A stretch of DNA of 64,000 bases from Siphonodentalium dalli (GCA_032622095.1 CP136063.1:71709980-71773979); one strand, 5' to 3'; positions 27,901 to 34,454 are shown, numbered from the stretch's first letter. Numbers and translations: made by a program. Notes: generated by a model not told the origin, from the sequence alone.

Positions 27901-29657
27901 CGCTATCAATATATATAGGCACGTACGGTGTATATGTGGTGGGGCTAGTAACGCTATCAATATATAGACAAGTGCGGTGGTATGGTGATGTAAGTAATGC
28001 TATCGATATGCAGCTACGGGGGTATGATGAGGTTAGTAACGCTATCTATCTATATATAACCAAGTAAGTGGTATGGTGAGGTTAGTAACGCTATTAGTAG
28101 GCAAGTACGGGGTGTGAGGTTAGTAACGCTATCAATAGGCAAGTACGGGGTGTGAGGTTAGTAACGCTATCAATAGGCAAGTACGGGGGTGTGAGGTTAG
28201 TAACGCTATCTATGTATACATAGGCACGGGGTATGATGAGATTAGTAACGCTATCAATAGGCAAGTACGGGTATGATGAGGTTATTAACGCTATCAGTAG
28301 GCAATTACGGGGGTATGATGAGGTTAGTAACGTTATCTATCTATATAGGCAAGGAGGTATGGTGATGTTAGTAACGCTATCAATATGCAAGTACGGAGGT
28401 ATGGTGAGGTTAGTAACGCTATCAATATGCAAGCACGGAGGTATGGTGAGGTTAGTAACGCTATCAATATGCAAGGGTATGATGAGGTTAGTAACGCTAT
28501 CAATGGGCAAGGAGGTATGGTGAAGTTAGTAACGCTATCAATAGGCAAAGTACGGTGGTATGCTGGGGTTAGTGCCGCTGTCGATGTGCAAGTATGGTGA
28601 TATGGTGAGGTTAGAAACCCTATCAATATATAGACAAGTACACTAAATCAATATGTTTCAACGATCAAAATGTGCTTGAAGCGCAGAAAGAGGCCGCCGC
28701 TGAATAAAGACTCTGTCTAAGATCAAACTGTGTGCAAAATCCCACAAAGGGGCCACAGGTTGGTAATAGAAGTTGCTCCAGTAGACTAACAAAGTTGTAT
28801 GGAATATGTTAGATACTGGGATGGTTGACAGACTAATCAGGAAATAGTTAGAAATTATGGAATTGTGTGTATCCTACACAATGACCTAGGTTTACAGATG
28901 ATCAGCAATTAATAAAAAAAAAAATTCAATTAAAACAGCTTCTGAAACAAGTTAAACTGTAATTTGAACTAAATGAGATCAGTTCCCAGTCATATGAGTG
29001 ATATCAGTAGAGTTTTATGCGGTTTTAGACCAATTAAATTTAGTGAATTTGGGGGTGGGTGTAAAAACATTAGGAGTAAAAAATATGGGTTTTTTTTTTT
29101 TGCAGGTTTGGGGGGTGGTGGGTCCCCGAAAATGTCTGATGCAAAAAACCGTCATACCCCTTCATGGTTAAATGTGCTGATTATGAACTGGATTTGCTAG
29201 AATATTAGAATAAATATATATATATGAATAATGATGACTAAAGTGTATTTTGAAACGATAAAAGTGGAGAGAAATGACATAATTAATCCACAGTGGTATT
29301 ATTCATCATGTTTTCGGCTTGTTTATTATGCTATCGGATTGGGACTTGTGTCATTTTAATCACAATCGGGATGGTTTTTCGATAGCTTCAGGACCCTCCA
29401 ACATCATAGAAAATTAGCAGGATCACTTAACCAGGGGCATGTACGCGATTCTGACAATATATAATAGTGACTTTATTATCTCAGCACCGATAACTCTAGT
29501 TTACTCTACATATGAATCTTTCAGCCCAGAGTACGTCGCTGGTGTCGTGGTGGATCTCATTCGGGATACAGAGGCGAATGGAGTCGTATTGGAAGTCTCT
29601 GAAAAATACGGTCAAGTTCGTAGAGATGACATATACAAAGATTTAGTGGTCGAGTGA
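1606..29657 (+). CDS. HPGD-like short-chain dehydrogenase/reductase, copy 1 (7 exons, 257 aa)
   Basis: Exons 1606-1698, 11221-11344, 12452-12564, 13889-13976, 14382-14458, 26880-27025 and 29525-29657 join in phase (774 nt including TGA) to a 257-residue classical SDR. Visible features: TGxxxGxG cofactor motif T11-G18 (TGSGQGLG); Asp36 at the end of beta-2, which favours NAD over NADP; a CDIT stretch at 63-66; NNAG at 90-93; Asn107; catalytic Ser137 in NISSVAG; Tyr150 and Lys154 in YAATK. The Ser-to-Tyr spacing of 13 equals that of human HPGD. Length is close to the family (about 266). Known family members are soluble NAD-dependent enzymes oxidising hydroxylated lipids such as prostaglandins; the substrate here is not determined. 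Odd points: the usual N-x-x-x-P-G segment reads HVICPW (Gly replaced by Trp183), and exon 6 ends exactly at a minisatellite. Splice sites are predicted, not confirmed by transcripts. Confidence 0.85.
1699..2185. other. Start of intron 1, AT-rich, no gene seen
   Basis: The first 100 bases and the last 150 bases have a counterpart in copy 2 (34200-34460). The middle (about 1915-2035) has several short repeats of a TTTGGCCAAA-like word and no counterpart in copy 2. No splice-flanked coding signal was found. Confidence 0.5.
2186..3600. repeat. 34-bp minisatellite, intron 1 of copy 1 (about 41 units)
   Basis: Tandem units of 33-34 bp with the core GAAACGTTGATTATATTG followed by TATATCCAGGAACCCC. 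Unit variants (GTGTATCC, TATACAGG, GTTTAT, and a longer CCATGCAGG form) recur in the same order, giving higher-order blocks of about 270 bp (8 units, near 2340 and 2610) and about 206 bp (6 units, near 3027 and 3233). The same family fills 34455-36238 in copy 2. The long reading frames inside it arise from the repeat itself and are not genes. Confidence 0.95.
3812..7110 (+). pseudogene. Multi-exon DDE-like/Cys-rich invertebrate repeat gene, broken
   Basis: Four exon-like blocks join in phase. Block 1 (3812-5383) runs from a 5'-truncated region through TDGGPDHRLTY (4880-4912) and the GHSWANPAERIMSLLNLA segment (4990-5045); the acidic residues and Asn-Pro-Ala-Glu look like a DDE/RNase H-type core, which is inference. 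Block 2 (5871-6099) has a C-x4-CC cluster, block 3 (6356-6533) a C-x2-C-x3-PRC cluster ending in HSCGSV, and block 4 (7013 to about 7110) ends in PIEFPYYSC. Donors GTATGT, GTGAGT and GTATGT and matching acceptors (a CAG for blocks 3 and 4, an AAG for block 2) are present. Three lesions: a 44-bp triplication at 4591-4722 that shifts the frame, a stop at 4619-4621 in the shifted reading, and an in-frame TGA at 5079-5081. I recognise the sequence type as a widespread uncharacterised multicopy family in invertebrates but cannot name it. The 5' part is missing. Confidence 0.6.
4591..4722. repeat. 44-bp tandem triplication inside the DDE-like pseudogene
   Basis: CAGTAAGGGATCTCTCACAC recurs at 4591, 4635 and 4679 (spacing 44). 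The two extra units add 88 bases, which is 1 modulo 3 and exactly accounts for the change of reading frame between the upstream ORF (ending 4621) and the downstream one (from about 4662). Confidence 0.9.
7314..7896. mobile_element. TTAA-flanked MITE, family A (copy 1)
   Basis: Terminal inverted repeats begin AGGGGTACTGTACGCC and end with the reverse complement. The element is flanked by TTAA at 7310-7313 and 7897-7900. It is 583 bp and non-coding. A full relative in reverse orientation lies at 46884-47939. TTAA target duplications suggest piggyBac- or Kolobok-type mobilisation; the superfamily is inferred from target site only. Confidence 0.85.
8106..8890 (+). pseudogene. Basic ORF1/gag-like reading frame, broken by a tandem duplication
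   Basis: An ATG at 8106 opens a very basic N-terminus (about 40 residues of Lys/Arg, with a KTPSRKKRDDARR stretch like the KSPS...RD motif of some invertebrate retroelement ORF1/gag-like proteins). A Pro/Glu/Thr-rich middle follows, then a C-terminus ending NRIGFSKYPPLPGKKK before TAG at 8888-8890. The first frame is lost after residue 83 because of the 122-bp duplication at 8235-8478; the second copy restores the other frame, open from 8357 to 8890. The segment is GC-richer than its surroundings, which suggests an inserted element. Function unknown; the retroelement assignment is weak. Confidence 0.4.
8235..8478. repeat. 122-bp tandem duplication within the basic ORF
   Basis: 8235-8356 and 8357-8478 are almost identical (differences such as CCATC/CCGTC and GACATC/GACACC). 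A 122-base unit is 2 modulo 3, so the duplication shifts the reading frame. Confidence 0.95.
9201..9270 (+). other. Vestigial exon-4 acceptor in intron 1 (copy 1)
   Basis: This stretch resembles the 3' end of intron 3 plus the first ~25 bases of exon 4 (13850-13915). Both share a CAGCTGA-CTTCT block, then TGTATCGTTTTGCAG, then GTTGnTnTGATnAGATTC. The relic boundary lies at 9240/9241. It then diverges and reads into a stop (GTATAA). An equivalent relic is present in copy 2 at 38603-38672, so it predates the 31-kb duplication. Confidence 0.65.
9370..9605. repeat. Degenerate tandem repeat with AGCAACCAATAAAT units
   Basis: The word CAACCAATAAATRTGT recurs about seven times with TG-rich fillers (ACTGACATGTGTGTGTG and a GGTATGCG variant). 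Related words return at 10726-10880. The minus-strand frames here are low-complexity repeat readings. Confidence 0.8.
9640..10725. repeat. Two diverged direct copies of a ~500-bp repeat
   Basis: 9640-10163 and about 10213-10725 share the same order of blocks: GTCGGCCAATAAGTAG, GGTAACGTAAATGRCGTCAT, AATATTGGGTCGACG, CCAGTGGAAACwG, CAAGTTCTTC, and a final CTCGGCCTCATAACTCGGCC followed by an AACCAAT/AATCAAT word. Indels and substitutions are frequent. No coding potential is evident. Confidence 0.7.
10726..11220. other. End of intron 1: short CCAATA repeats, then a segment shared with copy 2
   Basis: 10726-10880 contains further TAGCARCCAATAMATATTTG words. From about 11065 to the exon 2 acceptor the sequence matches copy 2 (40356-40514), including GGAAACACTGTT and an AAACAGTCGAGATAGAAAGA block. 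Nothing else is recognised. Confidence 0.6.
11221..11344 (+). CDS. SDR copy 1, exon 2 (residues 32-72 plus 1 base)
   Basis: Acceptor TATCCAG at 11220, donor GTTAGT at 11345, phase 0 to phase 1. It encodes VCLVDIN (Asp36 is the likely NAD-preference residue) through CDITKTDGLE. The minus-strand open frame over the same bases is a shadow. Confidence 0.85.
11521..11677. repeat. Long hairpin with three CGAG/CGAG tandem-mismatch steps
   Basis: Arms of about 70 bases pair around a TTT loop at 11599-11601. The only substantial non-Watson-Crick steps are three symmetric sites where both arms read CGAG on the plus strand: 11536-11539 with 11661-11664, 11568-11571 with 11629-11632, and 11593-11596 with 11604-11607. 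Each pairs as C-G, G-A, A-G, G-C. One extra T-T mismatch and a few terminal differences are present. Copy 2 intron 2 has no counterpart. Confidence 0.85.
11677..12075. mobile_element. Possible small TIR element next to the hairpin
   Basis: TATTTATTACATGATCC at the left and GGATCATGTAATAAATA at the right are inverted, about 400 bp apart. Inner AATAGTCCCAG and CTGGGACTATT words are also inverted. It may form one composite unit with the adjoining hairpin. No target duplication could be established. Confidence 0.5.
12076..12451. other. 3' end of intron 2
   Basis: AT-rich, no gene. A GTGTTGTCATCATGTG word near 12250 and the last 35 bases before the acceptor (GTGCACCTGG to TTTCAG) match copy 2 near 46087-46143. 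Confidence 0.5.
12452..12564 (+). CDS. SDR copy 1, exon 3 (residues 73-110)
   Basis: Acceptor ATATTTCAG, donor GTAGGT, phase 1 to 0. It encodes LIPKTIDLFGRVDVVINNAG (the NNAG core of classical SDRs) and ends INVNL with the conserved Asn107. Confidence 0.85.
12565..13888. other. Intron 3 of copy 1
   Basis: No additional exon is seen. The first 200 bases are shared with copy 2. Near 13780-13848 a GTAGCATGTTGCAACTT block followed by AATAAACAATTCAATTCAAT looks like the 3' tail of a LINE and recurs in copy 2 at 48260-48320 just before exon 4, so it predates the duplication. Confidence 0.5.
13889..13976 (+). CDS. SDR copy 1, exon 4 (residues 111-139 plus 1 base)
   Basis: Acceptor TTTTGCAG, donor GTACAC, phase 0 to 1. 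It encodes VAVIRFTMLSLEHMKKFGGG and then VIVNISSVAG with catalytic Ser137. Confidence 0.85.
14382..14458 (+). CDS. SDR copy 1, exon 5 (residues 140-165), catalytic Tyr/Lys
   Basis: Acceptor TTTTTGAAG, donor GTAAGT, phase 1 to 0. It encodes FVPFMEHPVYAATKGG with Tyr150 and Lys154, then VLGYTRSLA. Confidence 0.85.
14603..14815 (+). mobile_element. tRNA-derived SINE in intron 5 (copy 1)
   Basis: A tRNA-like head has a good A box (TGGTCCAATGG, 14611-14621) and a degenerate B box (GAGTTCGCAGC, 14642-14652). It is followed by a CCCTTGAGCAAGGTCGCTC block of the kind found in many invertebrate SINE bodies. The same insertion follows exon 5 in copy 2 (51963-52190), so it is older than the duplication. 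It is not a functional tRNA gene. Confidence 0.7.
14816..16327. other. Intron 5, repeat-derived, no gene
   Basis: 15080-15220 matches copy 2 (52780-52900). 15225-15560 contains two diverged versions of a block with CCGAATGSRTTCATATTTG and GACTCACATTCAGATTTGTTC or its variant GACTGGTTCAGATTTTTTC, typical of an interspersed repeat. 15690-15750 is C-rich. The 139-residue frame at 15677-16096 has no recognisable domain. Confidence 0.5.
16328..16600. mobile_element. TTAA-flanked MITE, family B (273 bp)
   Basis: Ends AGGTACTTAATCCGATCAGA and its inverted form (GATCGGATTGAGTACCT), with TTAA on both sides (16324-16327 and 16601-16604). The inner part has the family words TGGCTTCGGGGGT and GATTCGAGTCGAGGAACCCA and a palindrome built on ACCACTTGATTTTAGAGTTA. 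Confidence 0.85.
16747..16912. repeat. 83-bp tandem duplication
   Basis: Two units beginning GGGTGTGGGTGAGATTGTCC and ending near CGTTTGTTGA. Copy 2 has a single unit at 53287-53372, so the second unit arose in copy 1 (or was lost in copy 2). Confidence 0.85.
17975..18320. repeat. Three ~125-bp subrepeats with TCAATTCAAGGTCAAATC
   Basis: Three imperfect units share GGAGTRTTTTGGACGGGTCA, an ACCTGAC-like word and TCAATTCAAGGTCAAATC (or GGTTAAATC). The same three are found in the other module copy at about 43130-43430. Minus-strand frames reading MDPTSSG... here are products of the repeat. Confidence 0.75.
20728..20925. repeat. 99-bp tandem duplication at the module's right end
   Basis: GTAGTTTGGGCTAACATTTA starts at 20728 and 20827; both units end in GGCCAAATTGGCCGAA. 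The module copy at 42778-46018 has one unit only. Confidence 0.9.
20927..22600. other. Intron 5, no gene seen; TA microsatellite
   Basis: AT-rich sequence without splice-flanked coding signals. A pure AT dinucleotide run of about 40 bases lies at 21891-21931. The region is absent from copy 2, which jumps from the equivalent of about 17050 to 26362. Confidence 0.6.
22600..23190. repeat. Two diverged ~350-bp units with TGACCTTGACC/AAGGTCA words
   Basis: GACCTTGACCTTAAGGTCAT near 22660 and GACCTTGACCTCAAGGTCAT near 23009 sit in similar context (TTTTGACCTT before, ATGCTTGG after). AGGTCA-type words also resemble nuclear-receptor half sites, but here they are part of an interspersed repeat. Confidence 0.6.
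23374..26081. mobile_element. 2.7-kb foldback element with ~540-bp inverted arms
   Basis: Left arm 23374-23918 and right arm 25543-26081 are near-complete inverted copies. The ends read GGATACCCG and CGGGTATCC; inner words such as GCATGACAGGCATGCGAAAT and CGAGGCGGCGAAATG are found inverted. Arms contain GTTCAGGTTCGG/GTTCAGATTCGC short repeats. The 1.6-kb centre holds the direct repeats described separately and no transposase. It is absent from copy 2. No clear target duplication. Confidence 0.8.
24106..25525. repeat. Pair of ~300-bp LTR-like direct repeats inside the foldback
   Basis: 24106-24398 and 25205-25525 both start TGTCAGAAATGGTAA, share ACCTTTTACCGGACTCGG and TCGCAGTTCGACTTTTAATC, have a TATAAA-like box, and end GAATCAGCGAAACATTATA. 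A third fragment of the same family lies at 26117-26215. The ~800-bp interval has no gag or pol. A miniature terminal-repeat element is possible, but no primer-binding site is seen. Confidence 0.5.
26082..26879. other. 3' end of intron 5
   Basis: 26362-26879 is collinear with copy 2 (53535-54051) up to the exon 6 acceptor. 26340-26358 contains a short ACGCGCGGAGCGCGCGT hairpin. No gene. Confidence 0.6.
26880..27025 (+). CDS. SDR copy 1, exon 6 (residues 166-213 plus 2 bases)
   Basis: Acceptor TAATTTCAG, phase 0; donor GTTAGT at 27026, phase 2. It encodes LGPDLKKHNIRLHVICPW and continues to GGTA. The normal N-x-x-x-P-G motif is altered (His178, Trp183). The last 14 exon bases together with the donor are the seed of the minisatellite that follows. 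Confidence 0.75.
27012..28640. repeat. Minisatellite built on the exon 6 splice donor (copy 1)
   Basis: About 37 units of 38-47 bp with GGTTAGTAACGCTATCAAT, a TATAGACAAGT or ATGCAAGT part, then ACGGnGGTATGGTGA. The first unit is the exon end itself (GGTGGTACGGCTAG, then GTTAGTAAC). The next exon-like units (27117 and 27157) still carry GGCTAG; distal ones carry GGTGAG. 27540-27745 is a homogeneous block of 47-bp units with GTACATGTACGAGGGTATGA. Every unit holds an AG/GTTAGT or similar donor-like site. Open frames on both strands are repeat artefacts. Confidence 0.9.
28641..29524. other. Rest of intron 6
   Basis: No exon or known repeat recognised. There is an A-rich run at 28913-28923, a T run at 29089-29101 followed by a G-rich patch, and a normal acceptor ATCTTTCAG ending at 29524. 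No counterpart was seen in copy 2. Confidence 0.5.
29525..29657 (+). CDS. SDR copy 1, exon 7 (residues 214-257, stop)
   Basis: Acceptor TTTCAG. The split Ser codon completes SPEYVAGVVVDLIRDTEANG, the C-terminal SDR helix and strand, and the chain ends DIYKDLVVE before TGA at 29655-29657. No AATAAA was noticed in the next 130 bases. No second copy of this exon is present in the window. Confidence 0.8.
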
Positions 29658-29790
29658 GATGTATAGCCAGTCTTTAATTCTCGTTGTGACTTTGGATATG
29701 AAGTCACTATCTGCTATGTTTCACCGTCGTTATCAATTTGAGTAGATCATAACACGAATCAAACTCTACTCTGGCTGACGCCCGTATAGA

Positions 29791-31780
29791 TCATATTCCA
29801 CCAGTACAAATACTGGGAACTTTTTGAAGTTTTGACAGGAACCTTATAAAGTCGATAAAAATAACGCGGGAAATATATATTCTAAATCGACTATCGGCCA
29901 TCACAGCATCGCCACCCCCCCCCCCCCCCAGGCTGTTCATCAGGTCCTCTGACTGTGATGTCATATAATTGTTTGATGCGTGTCCCCCATACATTCGACA
30001 GATATATGTCAAAGCTAACTGCGGGCTCATTCCCACCAAGAATTTAAATGTGTTATGATGTTTATAGGATGAAAACACTTGTTTTCTCGCCTCTAGTCGA
30101 CTAGGATTTTGCACAAATAACTCGGTGCAATCCAGAATAATTTGGATGTCTCTGAAGCCCGATAATGCCTCAGACTGATTATTTCGTGTCACATCATTAC
30201 ATGGTAATTTGCGTATATTATCCAATTCGGTGCTCATAAAGTTGATCCACGTGTTGAAAATACTGGATGCTGTGCTTGTGCTAATCCCAAATCTGTCCGA
30301 GATGTCCTGCAAAAGTTATCCCACTTTTAGTCTAACTATAGTGAAGAAGAATTCATCCATTAGCGGAAGTTTTCTGGAAATAACAGGTTTGTTTACACAT
30401 CGCTCACTAAAATGCTCATTTTTGTATGTTTTCGAACCTTTCCAGTATTTCATTCCAGCTGCAAGAGGCTGGAGAAAATTAAAAAGAGCTAAGAATGTTG
30501 CATAATTTGGAAATCCTGTCCAAAACTTAAATTTTCTCTGATTATATTTAATATTCTCCAGTCTCAGTGTTTGTTCTCGCAACGCTGTAGTTTCACACTC
30601 AGCCAAATGATTCTGTAATGAATCCTCTTTATCATATACTGATGGTCATACATAGGTGTGGTCCTGTGTTGGTGGTACATGTAAACTCGATTCCATTTTC
30701 GGTCTTCCAAGCGGCTCAAAGTTTATGCTTTTCTTGCATTTCGGTCGAACGTTGCTTTTTTTCTTCAGTGGACTGACTCGCACCTTACAAGATGTCATTG
30801 TTGTCCTCCGTGAAACAGGTTTGGTGATTAGCCGAGGACAGCTAGCAGCCAACATCATTTGGATCATCGCTCTTTTTACCTGAAATGTACATGTATAGAT
30901 TGTTAAGCAAGCATATATACCAGTATTTAGATCAGGTATCTGAATGGGTCAATTTAGCAAAGTTAACCAGAGATTACATTATTTTTCAAGGTAGGCTATG
31001 TTTATGTTTATGCATTTTTCATTCTTCATTTTCAATATTTTATTGTGTTTATTTACATGTATGCAAATTAATGATACCGAGGCCCATGTGGGGTTTAAAA
31101 ATAAAACTATATTGATACACTGGCTTGAATTAAATCCATTATTATTCATGTTGAAATAAAGCTTCACAGAAGGAACTTTACAGTACATGCCCATGACAAT
31201 GCAGTAGCCCACACTCACAGTTACAGTTTGTATTTGTACACTCCACTAAGTAAATGTCTAAGTTTACTCAAGATTGAAAATAATACGTTATGTCTAATAA
31301 ATATATACTTTAAAATAAATTTGATTCAGCTTTAATCAGTTGTCATAACAATGTGTTTCACCCAAGGCACGTAAACACATCGTCAGTCGCCGGTAGTAAA
31401 ATTGTGTAATAGCTTGCAACGAAATTAGGCCACGCAAACATAATGTAAACAAATGCCTTAACGATGGACAGATTACATTTTACTATGTTTTATTTCCCAT
31501 GCTTATCTGAGACGCCATGTTGTGTTGTTTGTGCTTAATTGTATGCATTTCTTTGTGTACATACCTTTGGGGAAATAGTCAGAACAGACTCTCATCCAGG
31601 CCTTTGGTTCCCATTTCTCTTCACCCCGTCGGATTGCGTCTTTCCAAAGTTTAAGTCGTTTCTTGTCTTTAATTGGTATCGTGTAATACGATCTCTGTAT
31701 GTTCAGCAACTGATCTGTGCCTTTGTGTTGTTACACAATGGCATGCAACAATTAGTTCCCCTGCCATTCTTTTTTCTCCT
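29791..31780 (-). pseudogene. THAP-domain plus PIF/Harbinger-like DDE transposase, broken
   Basis: Minus-strand gene with one intron. The first exon (to 31565) encodes a THAP-type zinc finger: CCMPLCNN, then SYYTIPIKDKKRLKLWKDAI and WMRVCSDYF. A frameshift near 31705 splits it. Donor GTATGT at 31564, acceptor ATTTCAG before 30879. The second exon (30879-29791) is one frame with an in-frame TGA at 30646-30648 and TAA at 30316-30318. It contains the helix-turn-helix DISDRFGISTSTASSIFNTW, ILDCTELF (catalytic Asp), YKHHNTFKFLVGMSP and a weak MADSRF where VLADRGF is usual. The THAP C2CH histidine is replaced by Tyr (CSDYF). Such transposases bind terminal repeats and cut DNA; this copy cannot make a full protein. 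A poly-C run at about 29912-29929 interrupts the third-Asp region. Confidence 0.75.
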
Positions 31781-32865
31781 AAATAATTTCGGTTCTCCAT
31801 AAATTGGCATAAATTCTTGCTTTCGTATACACGTGAATTGAATTCCAAGACTCGCAGAACGGAACCACTCGAGCGCGCGATGCATTATGGGAGATGAAGA
31901 AAGACTCCATAGGTTATAAACCGCTTGGTTATATGTACAAGAAATATATATCAAGGCGCTTTAGCGCCGCGATCTGTATTTCTTATACAGATACCCAAGC
32001 GGGTTATGACATATTTATAAACCGATTCACACCCATGCAGATGAAAGAGGATTTGAGCCACATTCAATACGATGATTACCTACCAATTACCATGAAATCA
32101 AATGTTAATTGAATGGTTTGTGGTGTATTCCTGTTGAATAATTAGTCAAATGCTGGTTGACAATCGGATCACTTGCGTCTACATTATATATCATCATTGA
32201 TAAACCATTTTGTCTCCGAATTTCAGAACGTTTTTATACTGATAACGTGTTTCTTGATAAAACAAATTCTTCCTTGTGATATTAAACTGATTCGGCTATC
32301 AAGGTAATTTTTCGCCTTGTTGTCATAATGGAATTATCGTTCAGAACACAGGAGACAATGTTTGGGTACATGATAATTACTTTAGAGTTATCCATCTTCA
32401 TCCGCGATTTGGTCCGAGACCGTCGGCTCGTCGACTTTTTACTGGGCCACTATTAAGTCTCGATGGTGAAAAATAATAGATTTCAAAAATCGATATCTAA
32501 TAACTCTGAGCTTTGATATGTGGGTTCCTCGAATCGAATCAAATATGTTTTACCCCCGAATCCAAATAAATAGTAAATGAGGGGCGCTTAATCCGATTAT
32601 GCATCCTTAACACCTAATTTTGTTTTTTCCAAAACCTCAGATGGACTTGTTCACTTGGTATTATATCTCAGTGAAACATATTGGTTTATCCTGCCCATAT
32701 CTCACATCCGTATAACATTATCGCTTTTATTGCTTAAAAATAGCGCTTAAACATTGTCTGTCATACTGTCGCACTACATAAATTTAATACAGAAATTATT
32801 TGAGCCACACACTGCAAACAGAGCTAACTCTTGTTGGTGGTAATAGCTATCACCGATATATATCA
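31781..32865. other. Spacer upstream of SDR copy 2
   Basis: Contains a partial family B MITE (see 32383-32605) and a short GGCGCTTTAGCGCC hairpin at 31953-31966. The remainder is AT-rich without recognised features. Whether it contributes promoter elements to copy 2 is unknown. Confidence 0.4.
32383..32605. mobile_element. Family B MITE, 5'-truncated remnant
   Basis: Has TTAGAGTTATCCATCTTCAT, GGGTTCCTCGAATCGAATCA, TACCCCCGAA and a decayed terminus CGCTTAATCCGATTATG, i.e. the right half of the family in inverted reading. The left end is missing. Confidence 0.6.
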
Positions 32866-32981
32866 CTACTGCATAGCTGTGGAGTCTGTGTTTAAGCTAG
32901 AACTCGGTTGGTGATACAATAGTTTACAAGCGTGAATGCGTATGTACATATTATATTGCACATATCAGATAAAGAATAGAG
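32866..32981 (+). promoter_or_regulatory. Proximal upstream region of SDR copy 2
   Basis: Near-identical to 1490-1605; begins ACTGCATAGCTGTGGAGTCT. The retained similarity includes the sequence around the ATG. Function as promoter/5' UTR is inferred from position. Confidence 0.35.
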
Positions 32982-33074
32982 ATGGACGTTCGAAATATGG
33001 TGGCGCTAATAACGGGCTCAAGTCAGGGCCTCGGAAAGGCATTCGCGGAAGCATTTCTCAAACAAGGTGGAAAG
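32982..33074 (+). pseudogene. SDR copy 2, exon 1
   Basis: Encodes MDVRNMVALITGSSQGLGKA to GGK; donor AAG/GTACGT is consensus. Seven differences from copy 1 exon 1, four silent. Confidence 0.75.
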
Positions 33075-33086
33075 GTACGTACCACT

Positions 33087-34190
33087 ATGGGCAGCCAAAT
33101 TAACATATACTCAAATATTTTAAGATATCTCCAAATATTTGGAGATATATCTAATCATTTGAAGATATCTCTAAATATTTAGAGATATCTCTATTTTTAT
33201 TTTTTTTTACTTTAAACATATTTTATTTGTATATCGAATAATACAAAAGGGATTGGGGACAAGTTACAAAACTTACTTTGCCCCTCTCCCTGTTTACAAT
33301 AATATTATTCATACAAAATGGCGAAGGAAAGATTCAAAATCATATAAAGGTTAAACATATTTACATTTACAAATGAGTGGGTTCGGGGTTTGGGGTGGGA
33401 GGTGCCAAAACCGATTTGTGACTAATTTGCTTTTTGTGGCTATTCTGAAATGAGTTTGATTCTCCGAATTCGAATCGTTTAGTCGCTGTTATATATCGAT
33501 GGACTATTTTGAAGAGCATTTTGTTTCTTCTATTTGAGATATCGGGAATTCCGAGAAGTAAATCATTGATATGTGTAATTTTCAGTCCTTCTTGGTATAA
33601 TTTTTGACACCTTTCCATTTGTTCGGTGCGAAATAGGCGACACGCCCAGAGGTAGTGGTAAGTATCTTCGCATGGATTTCCACAATGGCATTGGGGGCTG
33701 TCAGAGATATAATTTTGGAACATATCGGAACGTAGGCTACTGCATTTGTTACGCAATTTGGCATGGGCAACATTAAGCGTTCTACGACCTCTATAGAAGT
33801 ATGATGGTGGTTTTACTGTAGCATCTATTAATTCGAGATAAAATTTGAAGTCTGCGATAGATTCGGCATCTGTTATTTATGTGGGTATGTCATTCCACGA
33901 TTTTAAATTAAATAATATCTCTAGTTCATTTGAAGATATCTTCAAATCATTTGCAGATATCTCTAAATCGATTTGGAGAGCTCTTCAAATCATACCTTAA
34001 TTATTTAGGACATCAATCCATTTGAAGATATCTCTAAATATTTAGAGATATCTGCAATTATTTAGAGATATCTCTAAATATTTGAAGATATCTCCAAATC
34101 ATTTAGAGATATCTCTAAATATTTAGAGATATCTTCAAATATTTAGAGATATCTCCAAATATTTGAGTATATGTTAATTTGGCTGCCCAT
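33087..34190. mobile_element. TIR element with 8-bp target duplication, intron 1 of copy 2
   Basis: Terminal inverted repeats of about 33 bp: ATGGGCAGCCAAATTAACAT at the left and its reverse complement at the right. Target duplication GTACCACT (33079-33086) / ATACCACT (34191-34198); copy 1 has this word once, in the uninterrupted sequence at 1699-1712. The interior is filled with AGATATCTC/AAATATTT subrepeats. It is 1104 bp including a nested LINE. The 8-bp duplication fits hAT-type elements; without a transposase this is inference. Confidence 0.85.
33190..33905 (-). pseudogene. LINE ORF2 C-terminus, nested inside the TIR element
   Basis: The minus frame 33756-33367 encodes the zinc-binding tail typical of non-LTR retrotransposon ORF2: CHCGNPCEDTYHYLWACRLF (C-x-C, then H and C), then MERCQKLYQEG. 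The A-rich 3' end faces left (33190-33212), and the copy is 5'-truncated at about 33905. Element subrepeats flank it on both sides, so it jumped into the TIR element after that had inserted. Confidence 0.75.
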
Positions 34191-34454
34191 ATACCACTGG
34201 CCATAGAGGGTCCGCGAACAGTAAAAGGTTTACAAAATCAGTTTTAGAATAGGTCATAATAATCCACCAGCTCAATCACACTTGTCCGTGACACAACATT
34301 AGTCAAATCACTAAAAACTACTAAATATTATATTGGTACTATGGACATGTGCTTAATTGCCGTTCAGAAAGAAAGCTACATTTCTGATTCATGAGTTAAT
34401 TGAAGTGGTCAGATTCACATTTTATGTTGATTAGGGTACAAATCGTCTATGATA

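Noticed and set aside
27369-28626. Repetitive frames on both strands in the donor minisatellite (LLTSSYPRTC and VRGYDEVSNA types)
   Set aside because: Repeat artefacts of 38-47 bp units; no start context or splice support.
29439-29524. Upstream extension of exon 7 as a start of a separate short gene
   Set aside because: The TTTCAG acceptor at 29524 and the phase match to exon 6 explain the frame; the preceding 86 bases do not resemble SDR sequence.
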